Assembly (NCBI RefSeq): GCF_004402785.1
Contig: NZ_SOFP01000041.1
Location: 1 to 36,424 of the forward strand
From: Cryobacterium algoritolerans
GTDB taxonomy: Bacteria; Actinomycetota; Actinomycetes; Actinomycetales; Microbacteriaceae
Length of the DNA: 36,424 nucleotides
Direction: 5' to 3'
Positions 14,631-23,300 of this stretch are shown piece after piece. Every line of letters begins with the position of its first letter. Within the stretch, counting starts at the first letter, position 1. A program made the position numbers and the translations under genes. The notes under the pieces are model-generated. The model did no database searches. It was given only the letters and a program-made list of their open reading frames with translations, and was not told the origin of the DNA.

Positions 14631-15446
14631 TCAGGGAGCGCCAAAACCGGCCGCCGCGAGAACCTTCTGGCCGGCCGCGCCGGTGACGAAACGGGCGAAG
14701 GATGCCCCGAGCCTCGCGTGCGGGCTGCCGGCCACGACCCCGATCGGGTAGCTGTTCACGGCGCGATCCGACTCGGGGAACGGGATCCCCCGGACGGACG
14801 TGCCTGCCGCGGCGACGTCGGTGACGTAGACGAGCCCGGCATCCGCTTCGCCCGACGAAACCTTGCCGAGCACGTCGGTGACGGCGTTCTCCTCGCTGAC
14901 CGGGCTGAGGGTGACACCGATGTCCGCCTGGATCTTCGCCGCCGCGGCGCCGCACGGCACCTGGGGCGCGCAGGTCACCACGGCGACACCCGGGCGGGCC
15001 AGGTCGGCGAAGGAGGAGATGCCGGCCGGGTTGCCGGGCGGGACCGCGATCTCGAGCGTGTTGGTCGCGAAGACGGACGGATCTCCGGCCACGAGGCCGG
15101 CGTCCCTCAGCCTCGCCATGTTCTTCGTGTCTGCGGCCGCGAAGACATCCGCGGGAGCACCCTCGGTGATCTGGGTGACGAGGTCGGCCGAACCGGCGAA
15201 GTTGAGGGTGACCGTGACCCCGGGGTGCGCGGCCTCGAACCGGTCGGCCAGTGCCCTGAAGGTGCCGGTCAGGGAGGCCGCGGCGAACACGGTGAGTGTC
15301 TGGGGAGCGGCCGGAACGGCGGTGTCGGCGGAGGCCGTGGCAGGATCGGGCCCGGCCGAGGTACCGGCCTGGCCGGCGCAGCCCGCGGTGAGCCCGGCGG
15401 CCAGGACCAGCACGAACATGGCCGGCACACGACGGCGCCGGTTCAC
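14631..15446 (-). CDS. modA: Molybdate-binding lipoprotein ModA
   Basis: ModA captures molybdate (and probably tungstate) outside the membrane and hands it to ModBC. The 271-residue product has a basic N-terminus, a hydrophobic stretch and a lipobox LTAGC with Cys23 as the predicted lipidation site. The binding fold starts with [32 protein letters not shown] and [10 protein letters not shown] are typical ligand-loop sequences. The GTG at 15446 has GAGGGGG 5 bases upstream and overlaps the stop of the HTH-Mop gene. Confidence 0.93.
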   Translation of the reverse strand: MNRRRRVPAMFVLVLAAGLTAGCAGQAGTSAGPDPATASADTAVPAAPQTLTVFAAASLTGTFRALADRFEAAHPGVTVTLNFAGSADLVTQITEGAPADVFAAADTKNMARLRDAGLVAGDPSVFATNTLEIAVPPGNPAGISSFADLARPGVAVVTCAPQVPCGAAAAKIQADIGVTLSPVSEENAVTDVLGKVSSGEADAGLVYVTDVAAAGTSVRGIPFPESDRAVNSYPIGVVAGSPHARLGASFARFVTGAAGQKVLAAAGFGAP

Positions 15447-15847
15447 TGGTGCCCCCTCGACGTTTCGACGATGACGTTGGTGGCCTTGACCACGGCGACG
15501 GCGACGGAGCCCGGCACGAGGCCAAGCTCGCGCACGGCCTCCGTGCTCATCAGCGAGACCACCCGGTGCGGGCCGCACTGCAGTTCCACCTGGGACATCA
15601 CCGGGTCGCTGAGCACGCTGGTGACCAGGCCGATGAAACGATTGCGCGCCGAGCTGGCGGTGTCGGACGGGTCGGCAGGCGCCAGCGCATTCTCCCGGAC
15701 CAGCCTGGCCAGGTCGAGGCCGTCGACGACCATGCGCCCCGACTCGTCAGTGGACGCGGCCAGGGTGCCGTTGTCGATCCAGCGGCGAACGGTGTCGTCA
15801 CTCACCCCGAGGTACCCGGCGGCCTCTTTGATCCGTATCTGCGACAT
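15443..15847 (-). CDS. HTH-Mop (TOBE) molybdate-binding regulator
   Basis: A 134-residue protein with two parts. Residues 3-50 are a MerR/excisionase-like helix-turn-helix (IRIKEAAGYLGVSDDTVRRW). Residues about 67-128 are a Mop/TOBE domain (SARNRFIGLVTSVLSD to VKATNVIVE). Mop domains bind molybdate. The combination suggests a molybdate-responsive regulator or storage protein, distinct from classical ModE. It is first in the mod operon and overlaps modA as GTGA, so it could control its own operon. An ATG at 15856 is a second possible start; neither has a clear ribosome site, and a leaderless message is possible. Confidence 0.85.
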   Translation of the reverse strand: MSQIRIKEAAGYLGVSDDTVRRWIDNGTLAASTDESGRMVVDGLDLARLVRENALAPADPSDTASSARNRFIGLVTSVLSDPVMSQVELQCGPHRVVSLMSTEAVRELGLVPGSVAVAVVKATNVIVETSRGHQ

Positions 15848-15862
15848 GGAACGCATTCTATT

Positions 15863-15876
15863 ACCGTATTTGCGGT
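15863..15876. promoter_or_regulatory. ACCG-N6-CGGT dyad between HTH-Mop and mogA/moaB genes
   Basis: A 4-bp dyad with a 6-base AT-rich centre in the 79-base divergent gap. It overlaps a possible -10 region (TACGGT on the minus strand) just ahead of the HTH-Mop start. It does not resemble the published E. coli ModE box. A role as the operator of the HTH-Mop protein is speculative. Confidence 0.3.
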
Positions 15877-15926
15877 TTAACCCAGCCGTACCGCGCTGAT
15901 TCCGGCCGGTGGGGCAGGATGGAGGC

Positions 15927-16448
15927 GTGAACGCATCCGCGACAGCCCCGATCAGCGCCCCGCGCCCGGAGCGCACCGCCCAGGTCATCGTCGCGTCGAC
16001 GCGTGCCGCGGCGGGAATCTACCCCGACCGCACCGGGCCCGTCATCGATGCCTGGCTGATCGACCGCGGCTGGACCGTGCTCGGCCGCCACGTGGTGCCG
16101 GACGGCGACCCGGTCGGGGCCGCCCTGCGGGCCGCCGTCGATGCGGGCTACGACCTGGTGATCACCACGGGCGGCACCGGGGTGAGCCCGCACGACCACA
16201 CCCCGGAGCAGACCGCGCCGCTGCTCGAGCTGGAACTGCCCGGCCTGATGGAGGAGTTGCGCCGACGGGGTGCCGCCTCGACCCCCCTGGCGATACTCTC
16301 GCGCGGCCGGGCCGGCATCGCCCGCGGCCGCACGGTGATCGTCAACCTGCCCGGCTCGAGCGGCGGGGTACGCGACGGGCTCGCCCTGCTCGGCGACGTG
16401 CTCGACCACATCCTGGACCAGTTGCACGGCGTCGACCACTCCGCCTGA
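15927..16448 (+). CDS. mogA: Molybdopterin adenylyltransferase-type protein (MogA/MoaB family)
   Basis: Family members adenylate molybdopterin before molybdenum insertion. The product is about 173 residues. It has the MoCF domain motif TTGGTGVSPHDHTPEQ (usual form TGGTGxxxRDxTPE, here with His for Arg) and a second site in VIVNLPGSSGGVRDGL. The GTG at 15927 is chosen with AGGATGG just upstream; a GTG at 15909 in the same frame is possible. It is divergent from the mod operon, so molybdate uptake and cofactor assembly could share control. MogA and MoaB cannot be separated from sequence alone. Confidence 0.85.
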   Translation: MNASATAPISAPRPERTAQVIVASTRAAAGIYPDRTGPVIDAWLIDRGWTVLGRHVVPDGDPVGAALRAAVDAGYDLVITTGGTGVSPHDHTPEQTAPLLELELPGLMEELRRRGAASTPLAILSRGRAGIARGRTVIVNLPGSSGGVRDGLALLGDVLDHILDQLHGVDHSA

Positions 16449-16484
16449 CTCTCCCGATTTCGCGCTATCGTGTGCAGACGGCAG

Positions 16485-16497
16485 GCGCCAACGGCGC
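16485..16497 (+). terminator. GCGCC-AAC-GGCGC hairpin after mogA
   Basis: A perfect 5-bp G/C stem with a 3-base loop, 36 bases after the mogA stop, followed by ATTTGG. It is short but fits a weak intrinsic terminator. The remaining gap to 16605 holds an 8-base-period direct repeat (AACTTAG at 16574 and 16582) just before the ribosome site of the next gene. Confidence 0.4.
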
Positions 16498-16605
16498 ATT
16501 TGGTGTGAAGAGACCGTGAGGATGCCCGTGGGGTACGCGGCCCCGTGCCACGCCAGCTAGGTTTTATCTCAGAAACTTAGCAACTTAGGTAATTGGGGAG
16601 ACGCT

Positions 16606-17466
16606 ATGGACCTGAACACCGTTCTGACTCTCACCACCGCCCGCAGCCGCGACGACCTTGCCGCGCTCGGGCCGACGGTGGTGCCGCTGGCCGGCGGCAG
16701 CGACCTGTTCGGCGAGCCGCAGACCCACCTGACCGGGCTCGTCGACCTGCAGACCCTCGGCTGGGAGCCGCTGACGATCACCGCCGACGGCCTCGAGATC
16801 GCCGCCACCTGCACCGTTGCCGAACTGTCCCGTCTGCCGGAAGCGATCGGCCGGGTCGCGCATCCGCTCTTCTTCCAGTGCTCCGCCGCTCTCTACGGCT
16901 CGTTCAAGATCTGGAACGTCGCCACGGTCGGCGGGAACCTGTGCGCGTCACTCCCGGCCGGTCCGATGACGGCCCTGGCCGCGGCCCTCGACGGCGAGGT
17001 CCTCCTCTGGCGACAGGACGGCAGCGACGAACGCCTGCCCGCGGCGGAATTCGTGACGGGGAACCAGACCAACCTGCTGGAGCCCGGTGACGTGCTGCGC
17101 TCAATTTTCCTCCCGACGACGACGCTGGACTCCCGAACGGCCTTCCGCCGGATCTCCCTCTCTGCGCTCGGCCGGTCGGCCACCCTGCTGATCGGTCGCT
17201 CCGACGCCGACGGGGTCTTCGTGCTCACCATCACGGCGGGCACCGTGCACCCGGTGCAGCTCCGCTACGAGTCCGCACCCTCGGCGGGCACGCTCGGCCG
17301 TGATATCGCCGCGATCGACGCCTGGTTCACGGATGCCCACGGCGCCGCCGACTGGCGCCGCGCAGTGAGCGGCGTTCTGGCCGAGGAGATCCGGGCCGAA
17401 CTCGCACAGGGCCAGGCCGACCCGGGCTTCTCCTGGGAAGACGCGCGCGACGAGGTGCGCGCATGA
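16606..17466 (+). CDS. FAD-binding subunit of a molybdenum hydroxylase (YgfM/XdhB type)
   Basis: This subunit passes electrons from the iron-sulfur centres to FAD in xanthine-dehydrogenase-like enzymes. The 286-residue product has the FAD-binding signatures VVPLAGGSDLFGEP (about 25-38) and the segment WNVATVGGNLCASLPAGPMT. Its C-terminal part fits the CO-dehydrogenase flavoprotein C domain. The segment LVDLQTLGWEPLTI resembles E. coli YgfM. GGGGAG lies 5 bases before the ATG. The stop overlaps the start of the next gene as ATGA, so the two subunits are coupled. Confidence 0.88.
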   Translation: MDLNTVLTLTTARSRDDLAALGPTVVPLAGGSDLFGEPQTHLTGLVDLQTLGWEPLTITADGLEIAATCTVAELSRLPEAIGRVAHPLFFQCSAALYGSFKIWNVATVGGNLCASLPAGPMTALAAALDGEVLLWRQDGSDERLPAAEFVTGNQTNLLEPGDVLRSIFLPTTTLDSRTAFRRISLSALGRSATLLIGRSDADGVFVLTITAGTVHPVQLRYESAPSAGTLGRDIAAIDAWFTDAHGAADWRRAVSGVLAEEIRAELAQGQADPGFSWEDARDEVRA

Positions 17467-20192
17467 GGCTCGACGTGAACGGTTCGACGGTCGACGCCCC
17501 GGCCGGCCCCGGACAGTGCCTGCGCTCCTTCCTTCGCGAGCACGAGCACTTCGAGGTGAAGAAGGGCTGCGATACGGGAGACTGCGGCGCCTGCTCGGTG
17601 CTCGTCGACGGAACCCCCGTGCACTCCTGCGTCTTCCCTGCCTTCCGCGCCGCGGACACACGCGTCACGACGGCGGCCGGCCTGGGCCTGCCGGGCAGCC
17701 TCGCGCCGGTGCAGCAGCGATTCGTGGACGCCGCCGGTTTCCAGTGCGGCTTCTGCACCCCGGGCATGGTCGTCACCGCCTCCACCCTGACCGAGCACGA
17801 CAACGACGACCTGCCGCGCCTGCTCAAGGGCAACCTGTGCCGTTGCACCGGTTACCGGTCGATCGCGGACGCCATCCGCGGCACCCACACGCCGGCGGAC
17901 GGGTCCGGCCCGGAGTGCATCCCCGATGCCGCCCCCGGCCATTCCCCCGTCGACGCCGCCGTCGATTCCCGCGCCTCGACCCTGGGCCCGGTGATCCGCA
18001 CCGGCAGGGTCGGCACGTCGCTGCGCGCACCGGCGAGCGAGCGGATCGTGAGCGGGCAGGAACCGTACACGCTCGACGTCTCCGTGCCGGGCCTCACCCA
18101 CCTGAGCGTGCTGCGGAGCCCGCACGCCCACGCCCGCATCCGTTCGATCGACGCCCGCGCGGCCGCCGCCCTGCCGGGCGTGCACGCCGTGCTCAGCCAT
18201 GCCGACTCCCCCAGCACCCTCTATTCCACTGCCCGGCACCAGGACCGGCTCGACGACCCGGACGACAGTCTCGTCTTCGACCGGGTGCTGCGGTTCCGCG
18301 GCCAGCGGGTCGCGGCGGTCGTCGCCGACACCGTGGCGATCGCCGAGGCGGCCTGCCGGCTGATCGCCGTCGACTACGAGCTGCTGCCCGCGGTCTTCGA
18401 CCCGGCCGAGGCTCTACTGCCCGGCGCCGCCCTCGTGCACGGGGACAAGAACGCCGCCGAGAGCCGCCTGGCCGACCCGGGGCGCAACCTCGTCGCCGAA
18501 CTGCACGGTGAGTACGGTGACATCGGGGCAGGCCTGGTCGAGGCAACCCGGCTGGTCACCGGCAGCTGGCAGACCCAGCGGGTGGCGCACACCCATCTGG
18601 AGACCCACGCCACGATCGGCTGGCTCGAGGACGACCGCCTGGTGCTGCGCACGAGCTCCCAGGTGCCGTTCCTGGTGCACCGGGAGATCTGCCGCCTGTT
18701 CGACCTGGACCCGGCCGGTGTGCGGGTGTTCACCGCGCGGGTCGGCGGCGGGTTCGGCGGCAAGCAGGAGATCCTCACCGAGGACGTCGTCACCCTCGCG
18801 GTGCTCCAGACCGGGCGTCCGGTGCAGTACGAGTTCAGCCGCACCGACGAGTTGACCGCGGCGCCGGCCCGCCATCCGATGCGGGTGCAGGTCACGCTCG
18901 GCGCGACCGACGCCGGCCGGCTCACCGCGCTGAAACTCAGCGTGCTCGCCGACACCGGCGCCTACGGCAACCACGGCCCCGGGGTGATGTTCCACGGCAC
19001 CTCGGAGTCGGTCAGCCTCTACCGGGTGGCGAACAAGCGGGTGGATGCCCAGAGCGTCTACACGAACAACCTCCCCTCCGGCGCATTCCGCGGCTATGGC
19101 CTCGGCCAGGTGATCTTCGGGATCGAGTCGGCCATGGACGACCTCGCCCGCGACCTGGGGATGAACCCATTCGACCTGCGCCGGCGTAACTGCGTCGGCC
19201 CCGCCGACCCGCTGGTGGTCACCCGGGTGGAGGGAGAGGACCTGATCTTCGGCAGCTATGGCCTCGACCAGTGCCTCGACCTGGCCCAGGCCGCGCTCGA
19301 GCGCGGCAGCGGTGTGGCGGCGCCCGACGGCCCGGAGTGGCAGGTCGGCGAGGGGATGGCCACCGCAATGATCGCCACCATGCCGCCGCGCGGACACTTC
19401 GCGCACGCCTCGGTGACCCTGGAACCGACCGGCCGGTACACGGTGCGGGTCGGGACCGCCGAGTACGGCAACGGCACGACCACCGTGCACGCTCAGCTCG
19501 CGGCGACGGCGCTGAACACGGACCCCGGCCTGATCGACATCCTGAACTCCGACACCGACGCCTCCGGCTACGACACGGGCGCATACGGTTCGGCCGGGAT
19601 TGTCGTCGCCGGCAAGGCCGTGCTGCGCGCGGCGACGCACCTGGCGGAGAAACTCCGCACCGGCTCTGCCGGACCGGCACCCGTGAGCGCCGAAGCGGAG
19701 GAGGACGGCGCGCGGCGTTCGGTCGCATTCAACGTGCAGGCCTTCCGCGTGGCGGTGTCAACCGTGACCGGCGAGGTGCGCATCCTGCAGTCGATCCAGG
19801 CCGCGGATGCCGGGGTCGTGATGAACCCCGAGCAGTGCCGAGGCCAGATCGAGGGCGGGGTCGCCCAGGCGATCGGCTCGTCGCTGTTCGAGGAGGTCAT
19901 CCTCGACGGGGCAGGCACGGTCACCACCGGCGTGCTGCGCAGCTACCACATCCCCCTGCTCGCCGACCTGCCCGTGACCGAGGTGTACTTCGCCGAGACG
20001 ACGGATGCGCTCGGCCCATTCGGGGCGAAGTCGATGAGCGAGTCGCCCTACAACCCGGTCGCTCCTGCCCTGGCCAATGCGGTGCGCGACGCCATCGGCA
20101 TCCGCCCCTACGAGCTGCCGATGTCCCGCGACCGGATCTGGCGACTGATGCACCCCGGCCAGGTCTCGACAGGCTCGACCACCGGTGACTGA
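17463..20192 (+). CDS. xdhD: XdhD-like molybdenum hydroxylase: 2Fe-2S and Mo-cofactor domains fused
   Basis: A 909-residue fusion. Residues 1-150 are a 2Fe-2S unit: plant-type ligands C36, C41, C44, C56 and a second cluster C95, C98, C126, C128. Residues about 185-900 are the Mo-cofactor domain with VGGGFGGKQE, SGAFRGYGLGQV and GPFGAKSMSESP, in which Glu860 is the expected catalytic base. These are xanthine-dehydrogenase-type motifs rather than the AYRCSFR of CO dehydrogenase. Fusion order and the separate FAD subunit match E. coli XdhD/YgfM and the selenium-dependent hydroxylase group. The likely substrates are purines, supported by guaD and a mocA-like gene nearby. The last nine codons are supplied by a TCTCGAC repeat. 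Confidence 0.85.
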   Translation: MRLDVNGSTVDAPAGPGQCLRSFLREHEHFEVKKGCDTGDCGACSVLVDGTPVHSCVFPAFRAADTRVTTAAGLGLPGSLAPVQQRFVDAAGFQCGFCTPGMVVTASTLTEHDNDDLPRLLKGNLCRCTGYRSIADAIRGTHTPADGSGPECIPDAAPGHSPVDAAVDSRASTLGPVIRTGRVGTSLRAPASERIVSGQEPYTLDVSVPGLTHLSVLRSPHAHARIRSIDARAAAALPGVHAVLSHADSPSTLYSTARHQDRLDDPDDSLVFDRVLRFRGQRVAAVVADTVAIAEAACRLIAVDYELLPAVFDPAEALLPGAALVHGDKNAAESRLADPGRNLVAELHGEYGDIGAGLVEATRLVTGSWQTQRVAHTHLETHATIGWLEDDRLVLRTSSQVPFLVHREICRLFDLDPAGVRVFTARVGGGFGGKQEILTEDVVTLAVLQTGRPVQYEFSRTDELTAAPARHPMRVQVTLGATDAGRLTALKLSVLADTGAYGNHGPGVMFHGTSESVSLYRVANKRVDAQSVYTNNLPSGAFRGYGLGQVIFGIESAMDDLARDLGMNPFDLRRRNCVGPADPLVVTRVEGEDLIFGSYGLDQCLDLAQAALERGSGVAAPDGPEWQVGEGMATAMIATMPPRGHFAHASVTLEPTGRYTVRVGTAEYGNGTTTVHAQLAATALNTDPGLIDILNSDTDASGYDTGAYGSAGIVVAGKAVLRAATHLAEKLRTGSAGPAPVSAEAEEDGARRSVAFNVQAFRVAVSTVTGEVRILQSIQAADAGVVMNPEQCRGQIEGGVAQAIGSSLFEEVILDGAGTVTTGVLRSYHIPLLADLPVTEVYFAETTDALGPFGAKSMSESPYNPVAPALANAVRDAIGIRPYELPMSRDRIWRLMHPGQVSTGSTTGD

Positions 20193-20334
20193 GCCCGGCC
20201 CGCGGTGATTGAGCCCGTCGCAATCACCCCGGCACGGCCTCGACGAGCTCGACCACCGGCCCCGGCACTGGGCCCGGCACGGTCTCGACGAGCTCGACCA
20301 CCGGCCCCGGCACCGGGCCCGGCACCGGTCCCGG
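20162..20334. repeat. Repeat cluster at the xdhD/pulA convergent junction
   Basis: TCTCGAC-family copies lie at 20162-20183 (inside the xdhD 3' end), 20236-20257 and 20281-20302. The last two belong to a 45-bp tandem unit (20231-20275 and 20276-20320) that differs at only two positions. A perfect 7-bp dyad (GGTGATT at 20204-20210 with AATCACC at 20222-20228) lies between and could end the xdhD transcript. Confidence 0.75.
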
Positions 20335-23300
20335 CTACTTCCCTCGCTTCTGCTGGGCGTCGACCAGCACGGCCACGGTGCGGGCGGGAACGGTGATCGT
20401 GCCGGTGACCCTGTCCCAGGTCGTGGTCTTGACCACGGCATCCGCGCCCTTCGCCTGAATGGCGCTGAGCTTGTAGGTCTTGCCGGCCAGGTCCGCCAGA
20501 CGGATGGTCTGCGGCTTCGGGCTCGCGTTGAACACCGTCAGCAGGCCGTCCAGCTTGGGGTCCAGGTCAGCGCCGACGGTGTCGTCGATGTGCATCGCGA
20601 TGACCCCGGGGATCTGGGTCGGTCCGCCGGCCGGGAACGACAGCTTCTGTTTGATCAGCTTCGCGTCGCCGAGCCGGAACAGCTCGGTCGACTGCTTGAG
20701 CCGGAGGAGGTCCTGCGCCTGGTCCGACGCGGCCGTGATGTCGGCCGGGGTCGGCACGAGCGCCGGGTTCGCCAGCAGGGGCCGCTGGATGTCCCACTTG
20801 TCCTTGTTCGCGGCAGCCGACGGCAGACCCACCCCGAAGTTGTTCGTCTGCCCGGTCCAGTCGATCCGGTTGAACCAGTCGCCCGAGTTGTAGCTGTCCC
20901 GATCGAGGGACTTGGAACGCAGCAGGTCGGTGCCGGCGTGCCAGAGAGACGGCGCCTGGGAGAGAGTCGCGGTGGCCAGGGAAAGGGTGTTCATCCGGAC
21001 CCGGTCGGTCATCGCAGAGTTGGCCGGCATCTTGAGGGCGAGCAGGTCGAAGAGCGTCTCGTTGTCATGTGCGTCGACGTAGTTGATCACCTCATCGGGC
21101 TGGTCGGCGTAACCGGCCGGGGAACCGTTGTAGTCGAGTTCGTCGCCGCGCTTCACCGTGCCGTCGGAGGTGACGAAACTGTAGGAGCGCAGGTTCGCCG
21201 CCAGCCCGAGGCGCACGAGGTCGCTCGCCTGGGCAAGCCTGGCAAGCGCCTGCGGAGTGGTGCCGTTGATCGCCGCCCCGTTCGGGTCGGTTCCGAGGCC
21301 GGTGCCGAAGCCCTGCTGCTGCACTGTTCCGCCGTCGACGGGGCTGCCGCCGTGCACGGCATCGCGCAACCGGTCGTTGAACGTGCCGATGCCCGTTCCG
21401 CCGAGCTGGCCCTGGCTTGCCTGTTCGAACAGGGCGTTGTTCGCGACCTCGCCGAAGTTCCAGCCCTCACCGTAGAGGTAGATTGCTTTTCCGTTCACCC
21501 CGTCCTGTTTGGGCGTGAGCCGGTTCAGGGCCGCGCGAACGGCGAGCAGGTTCTGCTTTGAGTGGTGACCCATCAGGTCGAACCGGAAACCGTCGACCCG
21601 GTACTCCTTGGCCCAGAGAACGACCGAGTCGACCATGAGCCGTTCCGCCAGCCGGTGCTCGGTGGCCACGTTCTGGCAGCAGGTCGAGGTCTCGACCGCG
21701 CCGAGCGGGTTCAGCCGGTGGTAGTAGCCGGGCACGACCTGGTCGAGCACGGACTTGGCGGTCTGGCCGCTCGCCGCGGTGTGGTTGTACACCTCGTCGA
21801 GCACGACCTGGAGGCCGTCGTCGTGCAAGGCACCCACCATGCTGCGGAACTCCGCCACTCTGGCCCCGCCGCGCGGGTTGGCCGCGTAGGAGCCCTCCGG
21901 CGCCTGGAAGTGCAGCGGATCGTAGCCCCAGTTGAAGCCGTCGGCGTCGGCCGTGGCCTGCACACAGGCCTGCTGCTCCGGCGAGGCCGGTCCGAAGGAT
22001 TTGAGATCGCAGGCCGGAACGGCCTGCTTGCTCCGGTCCTCCTCGATGGTGGCGATGTCGAAGGTCGGCAGGAGGTGCACGGTGTTGAGGCCGGCCTCTG
22101 CCAGCTTCTTCAGGTGCCGGGTGCCCGCACTGTCCACGCCGAACGCGCCGTAGGTTCCGCGGAGCGGCTCCGGCACGGTCTGGTCGGAGATCGAGAAGTC
22201 ACGCACGTGCAGTTCGTAGATCGACCGGTCGACGGGTTTGTCGATTGTGGGCGACTCGGCCCGTTCCCATTTCTTCGGCCGGTAGTCCCGGTTTGACAGA
22301 TCGACGAACACCGAGCGGGTCGAGTTGGTCGTCAGGGCCACCGAGTACGGGTCGGTAACCTGATTCACCTCGATCTTGCCCGTGGTCGGCGCGAACACCG
22401 TCACCTCGAAGACGAAGGAGGCGTCGGCCCAGCCTTTCGCGCCGGTCGCCGTCCAGGTGCCGTCGGCCTGGCGTTTCAGGGCGACCCGCTCGGGTTCGGC
22501 GGCGTCGCCGGCGGTCCAGGCGAGCAGGTCAACCTTCTGGGCGGTCGGCGCCCAGACCGCAACGGTCGGCCGCTTCTTCGACCAGGTGACGCCGAGCGGC
22601 CGGGAGACGGCGGCATCCGCGTAGAGGTCGTCGAGCACGCCGGGCAGTCGCACCCCGGTGAGCGCACTCAGCGCGCCGTCGGCGCCGGCCTGGCTGACCT
22701 GCAGCTGCGTGGTGAGCAGCCGCTCGATTTCGGCGCGGTCCGTGCCGACCGGGCGCAGCACGACGGAGTTCGCCAGCGCGGGGAACGCCTTCTTCTGCGC
22801 GTCGGTCAGGCCCGCTTTGTCGTAGGCCAGCTTCACAGTGGCGCCGCCGGTCACGGCGCCGTCTGCGAGCGTCAGGGTCGCGTCCGGCGAGGTGTGGATG
22901 GCGTAGACCAGGTCGGCCGGATCAGCGTTCACCGGCAGCAGGTCGCGTGGCCAGGCCAGCGTCTTCTCGCTCAGCCAGTGGGCGCGCTGCTGACCGGTGC
23001 CGGCGAGCGGCGGGTCGGTGGCCAGGACGGTGAGCACGTGGCTGGCCAGGTTGTAGCTGAACGTGGTTTGCTTGCCCTCGGTTACGCTGAAGCCGATGTT
23101 GGCGCCGTTCGGTACGCCGTTCGCGCCGTAGTTCTCGGCCCAGCCAAGATTGTGCGCCACCTTGCCCTCATAGCTGCCGGTGGGCAGGGTGCTCGTGCTC
23201 CAGGTGAGGATGCCGTCACCGTGGATGTCCTGCAGCCAGGTGGCGAGGCAGTCGGGTTTCCAGTCGCCGGGGCACCCTGCCTCCTCCTGGAAGGACCCGG

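Noticed and set aside
16449..16605. Riboswitch upstream of the FAD subunit gene
   Set aside because: Only short hairpins are visible and no purine, Moco or guanidine aptamer core could be matched.
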